Shown: positions 24,901-33,293 of the stretch, piece by piece
Layout: each line of letters begins with the position of its first letter
Numbering within the stretch: the first letter of the stretch is position 1
NCBI GenBank assembly: GCA_023421075.1
Contig: JAEZUM010000044.1
Location: 42,085 to 106,084, forward strand
DNA: 64,000 nt
Direction: 5' to 3'
DNA from: Bacillota bacterium
GTDB taxonomy: Bacteria; Bacillota; Clostridia; Lachnospirales; Lachnospiraceae
The notes under the pieces: model-generated
Seen by the model: the letters and a program-made list of their open reading frames with translations, nothing else
What the model was told of the DNA's origin: nothing
Database searches by the model: none
Program-made: the position numbers and the translations under genes

Positions 24901-26925
24901 AACATTGCCAGAACCACCAACAGCAGTTGTTACAGTTACCTCACTGCCGGATCCCTGGACTCGTGCACCAACCCATCCACCTGAGACATTCAACTCCCCG
25001 TTTCCAGTCAGATATAGGTCTCCATCCTCTACCCAAAGTCCAATGGCGTCATCATTGGGATTGGAAACGTTTAACGTATGTCCGTTCAGATCTAAGGTGA
25101 GACTTTTATCATGAAGTTCAATTCCACCAATCTGATTGATTTCGGTAAGCAACCGGACGGTCTGCCCATTCGTTACTACTGCAAGAGCTGCTTCCAATGA
25201 GGAATAGCTGCTTCCACCAACGATTTCACAGATATTGCTTGGTATAGTAGTATCCTTAACCCAGACCTTGCTGGTACCATCGGTATAGGTATTGTAGCCC
25301 GTCTTGGTTGTCGGTATTGTATTGTCAGTAATCGCTTTTTCCGTATTGCCAACCCTGATATACCGGTTCGGTACGTCTGTGGTGAGGATACCATCTATCG
25401 TAATCTCACCTCCGGCGAAGGCATGCACGGCTGCGCTGCCTGCTGAGGTAGCTGTGGAGATTGCATTGCCCTTGATATACACGATAGATTTACGTCCACC
25501 TGAGGTTGCCGGCTGTCCTGCGAAGGCTGCCTGCCATACACTTTGTGTATTACCGTTCACTGTTACGCTGCCGCCGAAATTAGCAAGTACAGCGCAATCG
25601 GGATAGCTTGTCGCGATAGCATCACCTAATACCACCAGTGTTCCGTTTCCTTCAGCCGCGGCGGCGATTCCGCTGGAGCCGCCGGTAACCTTAGCATTCG
25701 TCACCGTTGCCGTGCCGTTGTTTTGCACTTTTATCCCATTCGTCAAACCGACGATGTTTAGCTCTCCGCTGCCAATCAGATTAAGACTTCCACCGTTTAC
25801 GATCAGAGCTGTCTCAGCTACCCCCGTAGCTTCCATATTTACGGTATGTCCGTTCAAATCAAAGGTAACCTTTTTATTAATCAGCTGTATACCCCCGGTA
25901 TTGTCAATGTCTTGGAGGATTCTGATTGTGGTCGGAGTCGTATCCGTCACTACTGCAAGAGCATCGGTCAGCGTTGCGTATTCTGTACCGCCAATAGCAC
26001 ATACATTAGTCGACGGAGTGGTATCCTTAACCCAAACTGTGTTGGTAAAGTCTGTATAGGTAAGGTAGCCGAATTTGGTTGTGGGATAGACTTTGTCGTC
26101 AACTGTTTTCGTTGTTGTGCCTACCTGGATATACCTTACTGCAGTTATTACTCCGTTTATTGTTGCCTCTGCAGTATCATAAGCATAAACTCCCAGGGAG
26201 CCTACTTGATTGGTCGTTACATCTCCTTCCACAATTATCTTACTGTTGGCTCCATCTACAAAAACACCGATGGAACCGGCGCTGACCGAACCGGTTATTT
26301 CAACCCGGCCCCCGGAGTATGCGCTAACACCGTGACTGCCCAGACCTCCGATCGCAGCAACGTCTCCTACTATATTAACACTGCCGTAAACTGCAGAGGC
26401 ACCGATTCCATGACCGGTTATAGAGGCATTTTGAAGAAAGATATCGCCACTGTACGCATATACACCAATACCATTTGCGGAGGCTACGGTACAAGGCGAG
26501 GTAATTGTTAATGTACCGCTCGCATACAAACCATGGTTGGCAGCACCTGTCACGTTCACATTCAGCTGACCACCTCCGCTAATGGTAAGGGCACCTCCGC
26601 TTTGAACCTCTATCCCATTTTGACTTGAAGTACTGATATTTAGTGTTTTACCGTTAAGATTTATTTCTATCGTTTTCCCGGAAACCATAAAACCGGAGAC
26701 TGATGGGATGTCTTGCAGCAGCGTGATCGTCTGGGCATCCTCCACCACTGCCAATGCTTCTGCCAATGTGGGATAGCTGCCTCCGCCGGAAATGGTGCAG
26801 ACATTATCGCTTACTATCTCTGTTGATGCGATTGCAGTCACCGGCATCAGTGATAAAAGCAGAAGTACCGTGAGTATGGCAGCCAGCACTCTCCGGGCTG
26901 GTTTAGCATAATTAATCTGTTTCAT
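21907..26925 (-). CDS. very large secreted repeat protein with four beta-helix-like modules and Ig-like domains
   Basis: 1672 residues. A Sec signal peptide (ARRVLAAILTVLLLLSLMPV, res 9-28, cleavage near 34) leads to four related modules at about 39-306, 307-564, 565-864 and 865-1112. Each module opens with N-V/I-C-x-I-x-G...Y-x-x-L-x-x-A-L and closes with Y-x-T-Y...VWVKD/NT. They are made of short Gly/Thr/Val strands, as in right-handed beta-helix surface proteins. Then come an Ig-like domain (about 1113-1203), a Pro-rich linker, an unassigned domain, and a C-terminal Big_2-type domain. There is no LPXTG, SLH or C-terminal anchor. AAAGGAG precedes ATG 26925. It is probably an adhesin or glycan-binding protein; enzymatic activity is not excluded. 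The LAL regulator upstream may control it. Confidence 0.75.
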   Translation of the reverse strand: MKQINYAKPARRVLAAILTVLLLLSLMPVTAIASTEIVSDNVCTISGGGSYPTLAEALAVVEDAQTITLLQDIPSVSGFMVSGKTIEINLNGKTLNISTSSQNGIEVQSGGALTISGGGQLNVNVTGAANHGLYASGTLTITSPCTVASANGIGVYAYSGDIFLQNASITGHGIGASAVYGSVNIVGDVAAIGGLGSHGVSAYSGGRVEITGSVSAGSIGVFVDGANSKIIVEGDVTTNQVGSLGVYAYDTAEATINGVITAVRYIQVGTTTKTVDDKVYPTTKFGYLTYTDFTNTVWVKDTTPSTNVCAIGGTEYATLTDALAVVTDTTPTTIRILQDIDNTGGIQLINKKVTFDLNGHTVNMEATGVAETALIVNGGSLNLIGSGELNIVGLTNGIKVQNNGTATVTNAKVTGGSSGIAAAAEGNGTLVVLGDAIATSYPDCAVLANFGGSVTVNGNTQSVWQAAFAGQPATSGGRKSIVYIKGNAISTATSAGSAAVHAFAGGEITIDGILTTDVPNRYIRVGNTEKAITDNTIPTTKTGYNTYTDGTSKVWVKDTTIPSNICEIVGGSSYSSLEAALAVVTNGQTVRLLTEINQIGGIELHDKSLTLDLNGHTLNVSNPNDDAIGLWVEDGDLYLTGNGELNVSGGWVGARVQGSGSEVTVTTAVGGSGNVNSVGAYVSDNGKLTVTGGVTGSRYGAYASSQGEIIIGGDAIATAPAPYDCFGAAADSGGVITVTGTAQSSDRGIYAYNPNSKITVGSVISTDTGINSHKIAVQVDNRAQVFILGDCTINAKFGTAVHVSSGGQATIDGTIHHDGVYVKIYTTIKDGSAASRTLPTTKQGYNTYSTGEGTVWVKDTTASSNVCAIGSTEYATLDNALAQITDATPTTITILKDIDHQAAISLVNKNITFDLNGHTVSISTDDARDTALTVNDGSLNLSGSGALNVTGLSHGVTVYNNANVTVTNVTIIGISGVDASSASLGGTLVVLGNTLCISDAYTISTGYAAYAETGGSVTVYGDARSYGVIACVETQGQVHIKGNVIEYPSDSYTSSGASASDGGQITIDGEITAERYLYVGHTLKTSTDVTRPTTKSGYHTYTDGTNTVWVKNTVALEVTGIAIKTQPSDLTYTAGQTLNLSGLVVTLDYNDGSTLDVDYEDFSFRNITANPTQGTAMAVATHHNQPVTLTCNGKSATTRNLTVTAVPPVITDPTPIGPPASSQAPPPSPTPTPVLDAVDIDKLDGSATIYIFEPGENGSIDVSVELPIELILDQIEGEGPTEEPFELNIPLTSRKLISIIKENEVQKVNLSVAIPDSILNNSRLATNILLAPDLLEAAIEIGSDVSITVEDDKGRKRYSWTFTGENLTNSNREMTEVNLFLEVEALSSDAVLGELLPEDSEAASGLIVNFAYEGVLPAQAAVRIYVGDQEGIDPGDRIYLYHYNTTTGRLETLPYSSGYVVDKEGYVTVNILHCSDYVMLRDKAGNDYITSLRDQISITPTNFTLYVGGTTGATAAIQVVLPATLELVKNMEMKTSGNAIGAVTAAYKSSNEKVATVNSEGMITAIGVGRARITTTITLYSGKTKTVVITITVKKPYLSFSKSSASMKLGEVFTFRVDFYGVKPDDIVWTTTKKSIVVINKKTGKAVAKSKGIDYVVAKVGKVSEKIKVVID

Positions 26926-27075
26926 TGTGAAGCTCCTTTCAAGATTTGGTTTAGTTCTCGATCCAGTAATTGCACGTAAAGGTCGTTCGTGTTTTATCAA
27001 CAGGCCAGCTTGCATTTACCAAGTCCGACTGTAATTTACCTCTCTTTCTGATCCTATTTGTGGTATGCGGTCATT

Positions 27076-27402
27076 TCATTTCTGAATATACTTCGCAATT
27101 GCATCCTTCAATACATGACAGTCGTCTATAATAGGCTGACTCTGTTTTTCCTGCAAACATCCTGTTATCACCATGATCTCAAGCAGATATTCCGCCTCAA
27201 CCGCATACGATAAGGCCAGACTGCCATATCCGAAAGATTTTCCATCGGTCAATTGGGCGATTCTCAGAGATATCCCGATCCCCGTAGCGCACTTTAGAAA
27301 ACGCTCGCACAGCGGGAACGACTTCTTCTCCTCATTCAGATACCTTACAAGCTCTATGGCGCGTACGGAAAAATCAAAGCTGCCCTCAAGAATCTGCTTC
27401 AT
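27076..27402 (-). CDS. four-helix-bundle protein (23S rRNA intervening-sequence protein family)
   Basis: 108-residue protein matching the four-helix-bundle / S23 family: FDFSVRAIELVRYL at the start, then CATGIGISLRIAQ and an ALSYAVEAEYLLEIM helix. GGAGG precedes the ATG at 27402. It lies upstream of the large repeat-protein gene on the same strand with a 150-base gap. The family is named for genes inside 23S rRNA, but most members are free-standing with no known role, as here. Confidence 0.7.
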   Translation of the reverse strand: MKQILEGSFDFSVRAIELVRYLNEEKKSFPLCERFLKCATGIGISLRIAQLTDGKSFGYGSLALSYAVEAEYLLEIMVITGCLQEKQSQPIIDDCHVLKDAIAKYIQK

Positions 27403-27588
27403 ATTATTGGCCTCCACAAACAACGTATTCTTACTATTTCATTGTAAGGGAAATAATAGTAACATAAAATTACATTGATGTGAGGTATTAGAAATTTAAT
27501 TTTTGGGCACTGTAACCCAATGTGAGATTTTTTTCCAATCTATTATTTTTTTAAGCGTATTTTAAATGCAAAATATCACATGGGTGTT

Positions 27589-27618
27589 TTGACACACTTG
27601 ATGATAAACAGGTAATAT
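27589..27618 (+). promoter_or_regulatory. promoter of the LAL regulator gene
   Basis: Consensus TTGACA (27589-27594), an 18-base spacer and TAATAT (27613-27618). It lies in a very AT-rich region shared with the divergent four-helix-bundle gene. Confidence 0.6.
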
Positions 27619-27648
27619 GTTATTATTTACCAGTAAGGAGGTGCGTGT

Positions 27649-30159
27649 ATGAGTGTGATCACTTTGCAAACCGATAAACTAATTCCGATAAAACTCCCAG
27701 AGATATGTGCACCACGTCTGGAGCTACTGAAACGTTTTGATAAGGCTTCGGAGAAACGTTGTATCTACGTCAACGCTCCGGGTGGCTGCGGTAAAACGGT
27801 ATCCACTCTTTTGTGGATGAAAAAATCCGGCTATATCCCTATATGGCTCGGGCTTGATGAATATGACAATACGCCTGCTGCTTTTTACCGGTTTTTCTGC
27901 TCCTCCCTCTTTTCCGCCATACCTCAGAAAGAAAGCCTTACCGCAATTGTCATGGAATCCGCCTTTAACGATTCACCTGTGGAATACACCATCGATATCC
28001 TGTCCAGGTTCTCCTTTGACAACCGTAAATACGCACTTGTTCTAGACGACTTTTATTTTATTAACAATGATGAGATACTAAAATCTTTGATCTTTATAGT
28101 GAAGAGGCTACCCTTATCTGTCACTGTGGTTTTTTTAAGCCGCAAAGAATTACCCGACTTCTTCACCCCTATGAATGAGAGCGGCAAGATCGCTTTCATC
28201 GATGGGCCCGAGCTTGCTTTTAAGAGCGATGAGATACGGCGGTTTTTTTCAAGCTATGGCCGGTTTATTACGGAAAACGAGGCGAAGCAGGCTTTTGCTC
28301 TCACCGATGGCTGGGCTATTGCAGTCAGTGCTTTGGCCTTAAGTGGTAAGATAACTGCCGAACACAAGCTGGATGGAGGCCTTCTTGATGATTACATAGA
28401 AAAGCAGATATGGAGGAAATTCGATAATACTCTGCGTCTTTTCTTAATAAAAACCTCGATTGTGGATGATTTCACCATCAAGCTCTGTGAACGGCTGACG
28501 GGGAACACCAATGCCAGTCAGACGCTCAACAAGCTGTGCGGTGAAAATATGTTTATCAGCAGAGGGAACGATACCTTCCGTTATCATCATTTGTTTTTGG
28601 ATTTTTTACGAAGGGAAGCAGAAAAAGAAACAGATGTCAAATATGATGCCCAGTATCAATTGGTAGCGGACTATTATTTTGAAGAAGGGAAATATTTTGA
28701 CGCCCTGCGTTATTATGTCAAGGCTGAGGATAAAAAGGGAACCGCCGCTGCCTTGTATCATTTCTGGAATAACAAGGGAAAGTCAAGCTCCGAGCTTTCA
28801 AAAATTTCCTTTATCAATGATCTTCCCTCTACCTTTTTGGAAAATAACCCATATTTATACGTTGGCTGTGCCTGGTATGCCTTGTTCTACAACAACGTAA
28901 ATAATTTCTTTTTTCATATGGATAAACTTTATGAGCGGATTCATGATATCGCAGGCGAATATCCCATGTTTTTAGAAAGTATGCTTTTTCTCCTTACCAT
29001 TGATCATCGATATACTTTTACACAGCAGGCAGCTAAACTGACAACCGAAGATACACTTATGGTGAATGAGGGGAATGTTCCCAAATCTCAGTGTCAATAT
29101 TTTCCTTCTTTTTACCGAACACATCGGGATTATTCCTATTACGCCATAGATACCGAAGCTCATTTTACGGAATTTCGCCTTGTTTTTTTTAAGATGCTCG
29201 GTAGTTATTATCCCATTATCGAATCTGGGGTACGTTCAGGGCTACTCTATGAAAGGAACCAGTTAAAAGAGGCGTTTTCTCTTGTGACGCCAAATCCAGC
29301 GACCGACTCAGATGAGCTCATATTCTTGTCCAAACTGCATATAGCGTCCTGCCTCTTTGCTATGGGCAGGGAGAAAGAGTCCACACGGTACAGAGATGAA
29401 ATAAAAGAATTTTTGAAAAATAAGAATTTATTATACCTTCTGCCTGTCTATTCAGCCTATGAAACGAGAATAAAGCTAATGGACGGCGATACAGCTGCTG
29501 CCGTAGCTTGGCTTGAGAATTACTTTGTAGTAGATAAGCAAGACATGGAATTGCACAAAATCTACCTTCACTTTACAACGGCGAGGGCTTATATTGTCTT
29601 GGGTGAATATAAAAAAGCTGAGCTGTTATGTGATCGGATAAAAGTTTTATCCCGTGATTTTGGCAGACTGCTTGACAGAATAGAAGCTACCCTGCTACTA
29701 ATTATTCTTAATTGGATAACAGGTAACAAAAAGGAATCCGTTGAACTGCTTCTGACCACATTGGCAGAAGCTGCACCATACTATTTTGTCAGAGTGTTTG
29801 CTGACGAGGGGAAAGCAGTTCTTCCCCTCTTGAACAGGATTAGGAAAAGATTGAATACCGAAGATACAGCAATACCTAATTATAATTATGTGCATGAAAT
29901 CTATCAGGCAGCTTATGATCAATCAAAGAGACACAAAGGAATAACCTGTGCTCCAAACAAACCCCTTAAGCTATCCAAGCAGCAAAAATCCATATTAGAG
30001 CTTTTAGCGAAAGGCTATCGAAATGCTGAAATTGTGGAAATGACCGGTCTGTCCATCAATACCATCCGGTCTCATACCAAAATCACCTATCAAAAGTTGG
30101 AGGTTAACTCTGCGATAGACGCGATACACCGTGCCAGAGAATTGGAGTTGATCAAATAA
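27649..30159 (+). CDS. LAL/MalT-type LuxR-family transcriptional regulator
   Basis: 836 residues. The N-terminal STAND-type ATPase has Walker A APGGCGKT (res 43-50) and Walker B YALVLDDFYF near 125. A TPR-like helical middle region runs from about 330 to 740. The C-terminal LuxR helix-turn-helix (LSKQQKSILELLAKGYRNAE...SINTIRSHT) occupies about 770-833. AAGGAGG stands before the ATG. Proteins of this class are activators switched by a ligand and ATP (MalT model). The position opposite the four-helix-bundle and giant surface-protein genes suggests it controls them, which is inference. No frameshift is seen over the whole length. Confidence 0.9.
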   Translation: MSVITLQTDKLIPIKLPEICAPRLELLKRFDKASEKRCIYVNAPGGCGKTVSTLLWMKKSGYIPIWLGLDEYDNTPAAFYRFFCSSLFSAIPQKESLTAIVMESAFNDSPVEYTIDILSRFSFDNRKYALVLDDFYFINNDEILKSLIFIVKRLPLSVTVVFLSRKELPDFFTPMNESGKIAFIDGPELAFKSDEIRRFFSSYGRFITENEAKQAFALTDGWAIAVSALALSGKITAEHKLDGGLLDDYIEKQIWRKFDNTLRLFLIKTSIVDDFTIKLCERLTGNTNASQTLNKLCGENMFISRGNDTFRYHHLFLDFLRREAEKETDVKYDAQYQLVADYYFEEGKYFDALRYYVKAEDKKGTAAALYHFWNNKGKSSSELSKISFINDLPSTFLENNPYLYVGCAWYALFYNNVNNFFFHMDKLYERIHDIAGEYPMFLESMLFLLTIDHRYTFTQQAAKLTTEDTLMVNEGNVPKSQCQYFPSFYRTHRDYSYYAIDTEAHFTEFRLVFFKMLGSYYPIIESGVRSGLLYERNQLKEAFSLVTPNPATDSDELIFLSKLHIASCLFAMGREKESTRYRDEIKEFLKNKNLLYLLPVYSAYETRIKLMDGDTAAAVAWLENYFVVDKQDMELHKIYLHFTTARAYIVLGEYKKAELLCDRIKVLSRDFGRLLDRIEATLLLIILNWITGNKKESVELLLTTLAEAAPYYFVRVFADEGKAVLPLLNRIRKRLNTEDTAIPNYNYVHEIYQAAYDQSKRHKGITCAPNKPLKLSKQQKSILELLAKGYRNAEIVEMTGLSINTIRSHTKITYQKLEVNSAIDAIHRARELELIK

Positions 30160-30277
30160 AAGCAGCCAGGCGAAGTCGATTGATTCCTTAGAAGCTTCGG
30201 CAGAAAAGCTGAGAAAGAGCACAAAGGTTTAAATACAGCATGAATTTGTTCCAGCTTTAGAAGAGAATTGACGCGTA

Positions 30278-31417
30278 TTACCTTATCCTCTCTTCATCCA
30301 GATACTGCTTCAGGTAATCTGTTAGCTCCTTCGCAGCTTTTTCATGGGCTAATTTGCCGGGATGCCATCTGGCTCCGATGGTTTCGTCCGTCGTATCGGG
30401 TAGGTGGAATACGGATACCTTTTTATCTCCAGTGCTCTTCTGATATTCATCTACCGCACGATATAAAGAGGGCATTAACAAGTTCCCCATCATCCCGTAT
30501 GCCCAGACCAACTGCGCTTTAGGGTTGTTCCCTCTGAGCTTAAAAAGAAACCTTACTACCGCATTCTCAAAGGCCTTAAGATCCTCCTTACGGAAGCTTC
30601 CATCCTCATTGAGACGCTGCTTATGAGTCTCGCCGGTTGTATCATCCCTCCATTCGGGTGACTGGAATGCGGCGCTGTCATTGGTTCCGAGATTGATAAC
30701 GACAATGTCTGGCTGCCAAGAGGAAAAATCATTCTCCCGCAGTGCTCCCAGGGCTTCATTCATTTCGCCCTTTAAAGGACCACATATCTTCTCATATATA
30801 CTCGGAATATTATTGTATGGATTGTTATCCCAGGCGGTCAGAACGCCCCAGCCACATTGTGAAATCACCCGGTAGTCCGCATTCAGATTTGCTGCGGTTA
30901 TCGCAGCATAATTATCAACTGCACTAAACCACATGGGGATCCAATCCTCCTCCGGTTTAGCACCGATAATTCCTTCTCCCGAAGTGATACTGTCTCCGAT
31001 GAATTCGATACGGAATGACTTCTCCTCTATCGGAAGAAACTCGCCATCAAACTTAACAGCATGAATCTGTAGCTTAGCCTCCGGATCATAACTCATGGCC
31101 TGTACATCCTTTACGATTCTTACATTCTTTACAACACTCTCATTCATACCACGGAATACACAGATCCAATACCTACCGGCTGTAATCATCAGCCGGCTTA
31201 CCGGAGCACCATTTATGATAATGCTGATCCAATTCTCGTACATATCGTAATCTGCTTCTACCTCAAGCCAGAGTTCGGAGCCCTTCGCATTCAATTCCAA
31301 GGCACTACCGGTCCAGAATAATGTCAAAGGTGCCAGCTGCTCAGTAGTTCGTCCATGAACTTTTATATTCTCAATCTCAGATAAAACATATCTCTTAAAC
31401 TTATCATTTTCTTTCAT
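30278..31417 (-). CDS. SGNH-family carbohydrate esterase, CE2 type
   Basis: 379 residues without a signal peptide, so cytosolic. An N-terminal beta-sandwich (about 1-125) precedes an SGNH hydrolase domain: FIGDSITSGEG with Ser143, NLGTND near 242-247, and the catalytic His in RWHPGKLAH near 353. The Asp two or three residues before the His is absent, as expected for CE2, which uses a Ser-His dyad. CE2 enzymes remove acetyl groups from xylan, glucomannan or their oligomers. A cytosolic form would act on imported oligosaccharides, which fits the neighbouring importer. GGAGGGG lies before the ATG. Confidence 0.8.
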   Translation of the reverse strand: MKENDKFKRYVLSEIENIKVHGRTTEQLAPLTLFWTGSALELNAKGSELWLEVEADYDMYENWISIIINGAPVSRLMITAGRYWICVFRGMNESVVKNVRIVKDVQAMSYDPEAKLQIHAVKFDGEFLPIEEKSFRIEFIGDSITSGEGIIGAKPEEDWIPMWFSAVDNYAAITAANLNADYRVISQCGWGVLTAWDNNPYNNIPSIYEKICGPLKGEMNEALGALRENDFSSWQPDIVVINLGTNDSAAFQSPEWRDDTTGETHKQRLNEDGSFRKEDLKAFENAVVRFLFKLRGNNPKAQLVWAYGMMGNLLMPSLYRAVDEYQKSTGDKKVSVFHLPDTTDETIGARWHPGKLAHEKAAKELTDYLKQYLDEERIR

Positions 31418-31547
31418 TGATACCCCTCCATTTTATCCCCTTTGTGAAACTTTATTAATCCAGACTTTCTTCAGCTTTACTCCATCAGATACATTAATAT
31501 CACAGAATTTGTTGGTATGCTTCTCAACCCGCTGATTTATGCCTTCT

Positions 31548-31772
31548 CTATTCCTGGTTCTCCGACATAGAATCCAAAAGCTCCAGAATCTTCGGTGTAC
31601 ATCTTCTGCCACCGCAGGGGCCGCTACCTGCTCCTGTCGCCTTCTGTACCTCCGCTAAGGTCTTGGCTCCATTTTTAATCGCATTCTTCATCGTGGATCT
31701 GGGAATACCCTTACAGATACACACCTTTGTCATCTTATCCAGGATTTCCTGATTGAGGTTCTGTGCTTCCAT
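31548..31772 (-). CDS. BFD-like [2Fe-2S] protein
   Basis: 74-residue soluble protein with the four cysteines of a BFD-type cluster: Cys18, Cys20, Cys53 and Cys58 (C-x-C, then C-x4-C). The TGAGSGPCGGRRC segment follows the BFD fold. The last pair is C-x4-C, as in the BFD domains of some amine and opine dehydrogenases, rather than the C-x2-C of bacterioferritin-associated ferredoxin. It lies 29 bases behind the SDR gene and may pass electrons to or from a flavoenzyme. Confidence 0.8.
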   Translation of the reverse strand: MEAQNLNQEILDKMTKVCICKGIPRSTMKNAIKNGAKTLAEVQKATGAGSGPCGGRRCTPKILELLDSMSENQE

Positions 31773-31801
31773 ATTCCTGCTCTCCTTTCATTTTCAAATG
31801 A

Positions 31802-32653
31802 TTAAATTGATAGATATTCACCTGTTATTTTCTCGCTCAGTTCAAAAAGCTGCTTTGCTTGCTTGCGACTCTTGGCTGCCTGGGACGTGGCAGACATCTG
31901 GCATCGATAGAAGTATTTCCCCGTCACCTTGCCTCCCTCCGGCGAAGTAGCCAGATAGACCGCAGTCCTCGCGCCTTCCTCCGGTGATAAAAATATCGGC
32001 TTGAGTAATCCGGTAATCGCTGTACCAAAACCGGTGATTCGGTCTACTCCCATTGAAGTTGCAACAGCACCCGGGTGACAGCAATTAACCGTAATTCCCT
32101 TCGCTTTCACTCGCATAGCCAGTTCACGGGTAAACAGTATATTGGCCAGCTTTGATTGGCCATAGGCCTTTATAACGTGAAAGCCCTTCGTCAGATTATA
32201 ATCCTCAAAGTGTATCTTTCCAGCTTTATGTGCTCCGGAGGACACCACTACAATTCTACTTCCCGTAATCATAATATCCAATAAACGCAAGGTTAGAAGA
32301 AAATGGCCGATGTGGTTGACCCCAAACTGCTCCTCCAGTCCATCATAGGTCTCTCTGCGATCCAAAGAGATAACACCTGCATTATTCACTAATACATCCA
32401 TTCTGGGATAAAGACTCTTAAACTCATCCGTAAACCGACGTATATCCTCCATATGACCGAGATCACATTGCATTAGTCTTATATCGCGGCTTTTCTTCTC
32501 AAGCAGCTCCTCTAGGGCAGTCTCGCCTCTGCTCTTACTTCTGCAGAGCATTATTACTGTAAATCCACGGTCAGCTAAGGCTGCTACCGTTGCCTTACCC
32601 ATTCCGGAATTACCTCCTGTAACCATTGCTATCTTCTTATCCCCACTTACCAT
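31802..32653 (-). CDS. short-chain dehydrogenase (retinol-dehydrogenase-like)
   Basis: 283-residue NADP-type SDR: VTGGNSGMGKATVAAL (res 11-26), CDLGHMEDI after strand 3, LVNNAGV near 87, a Ser in VVSSGAHK and the catalytic YGQSKLAN. The C-terminal FLSPEEGARTAVYLATSPE is typical of the retinol dehydrogenase / WW-domain-oxidoreductase-like branch. GGAGG precedes the ATG. Cotranscribed with the BFD-like gene downstream. The bacterial substrate is unknown. Confidence 0.85.
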   Translation of the reverse strand: MVSGDKKIAMVTGGNSGMGKATVAALADRGFTVIMLCRSKSRGETALEELLEKKSRDIRLMQCDLGHMEDIRRFTDEFKSLYPRMDVLVNNAGVISLDRRETYDGLEEQFGVNHIGHFLLTLRLLDIMITGSRIVVVSSGAHKAGKIHFEDYNLTKGFHVIKAYGQSKLANILFTRELAMRVKAKGITVNCCHPGAVATSMGVDRITGFGTAITGLLKPIFLSPEEGARTAVYLATSPEGGKVTGKYFYRCQMSATSQAAKSRKQAKQLFELSEKITGEYLSI

Positions 32654-32719
32654 AATATCCTCCTTCTTGATCCTTCCAATACTCTGAACATTTCTTCAAG
32701 CAGAATCGATAGTTTCCGC

Positions 32720-33256
32720 TCATCCTTCCGTAAGCTTATTGGCTTCGTACTCCTCCCGAAGCATTGAATAGATCATATCATCATAGATAATGTCCTGATA
32801 GCCCTTGACGCATCTGCGAATACAGCCATCATTTACAAAGCCGAGCTTTTCAACCAATCTTCTCGAGGCTCTGTTGTCCCTAAATACTCTTACCGATAGT
32901 ACCTCTACGAATCTTTCCTCGAAGGCGTATCTTATAATCTCCCTCAGCGCTTCGGTCATAAAGCCCTTGGAAGTATATTGTTCTCCCAGATAATAGGATA
33001 TACCTAGCGCATTGACCCCATATCGCAAGGAGTCCTGATCGATATCAACCTTACCGATTACCTTACCGGATTCTTTTTGCACAATACAGAAGGTATCCTT
33101 AGACTCCATATCCTTCTTAACCTGGTCCTGCAGTTGTTCCAGGGTAATTTTCTTCATACAGTTATATTTTAGCACAAATTCACTGTTACGTATCTCAAAC
33201 AAATCTTCCTCATCTCCAAGCTGCGATCCTCGAAGAAGTAATCTCTCTGTTTCCAT
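32720..33256 (-). CDS. GNAT acetyltransferase (RimJ/RimL type)
   Basis: 178-residue acetyl-CoA dependent N-acetyltransferase. It begins with METERLLLRG, typical of the RimJ/RimL group, shows the beta-4 strand GKVIGKVDI, a YYLGEQYTSKGFMTEAL segment that carries the acetyl-CoA pyrophosphate loop, and RDNRASRRLVEKLGF near 128-142. The target (a ribosomal protein N-terminus or a small amine) is not predictable. It lies between trmO and the SDR gene on the same strand. Confidence 0.85.
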   Translation of the reverse strand: METERLLLRGSQLGDEEDLFEIRNSEFVLKYNCMKKITLEQLQDQVKKDMESKDTFCIVQKESGKVIGKVDIDQDSLRYGVNALGISYYLGEQYTSKGFMTEALREIIRYAFEERFVEVLSVRVFRDNRASRRLVEKLGFVNDGCIRRCVKGYQDIIYDDMIYSMLREEYEANKLTEG

Positions 33257-33293
33257 TCTCTTTCTCCGTTTCTTGTGTGCCTCTTACACATTA

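Noticed and set aside
24397..26511. Several long plus-strand reading frames inside the large repeat-protein gene
   Set aside because: They lie opposite a continuous 1672-codon gene, have no ribosome sites and translate to low-complexity sequence mirroring the Gly/Thr repeats.
21907..26925. Frameshift or assembly artefact in the four-module gene
   Set aside because: The frame is continuous and each module differs in sequence and length, so no collapse or break is indicated.
31440..31547. Open frame on the minus strand between the BFD-like and CE2 genes
   Set aside because: No start codon with a ribosome site and no similarity recognised; it overlaps the BFD gene end in another frame.
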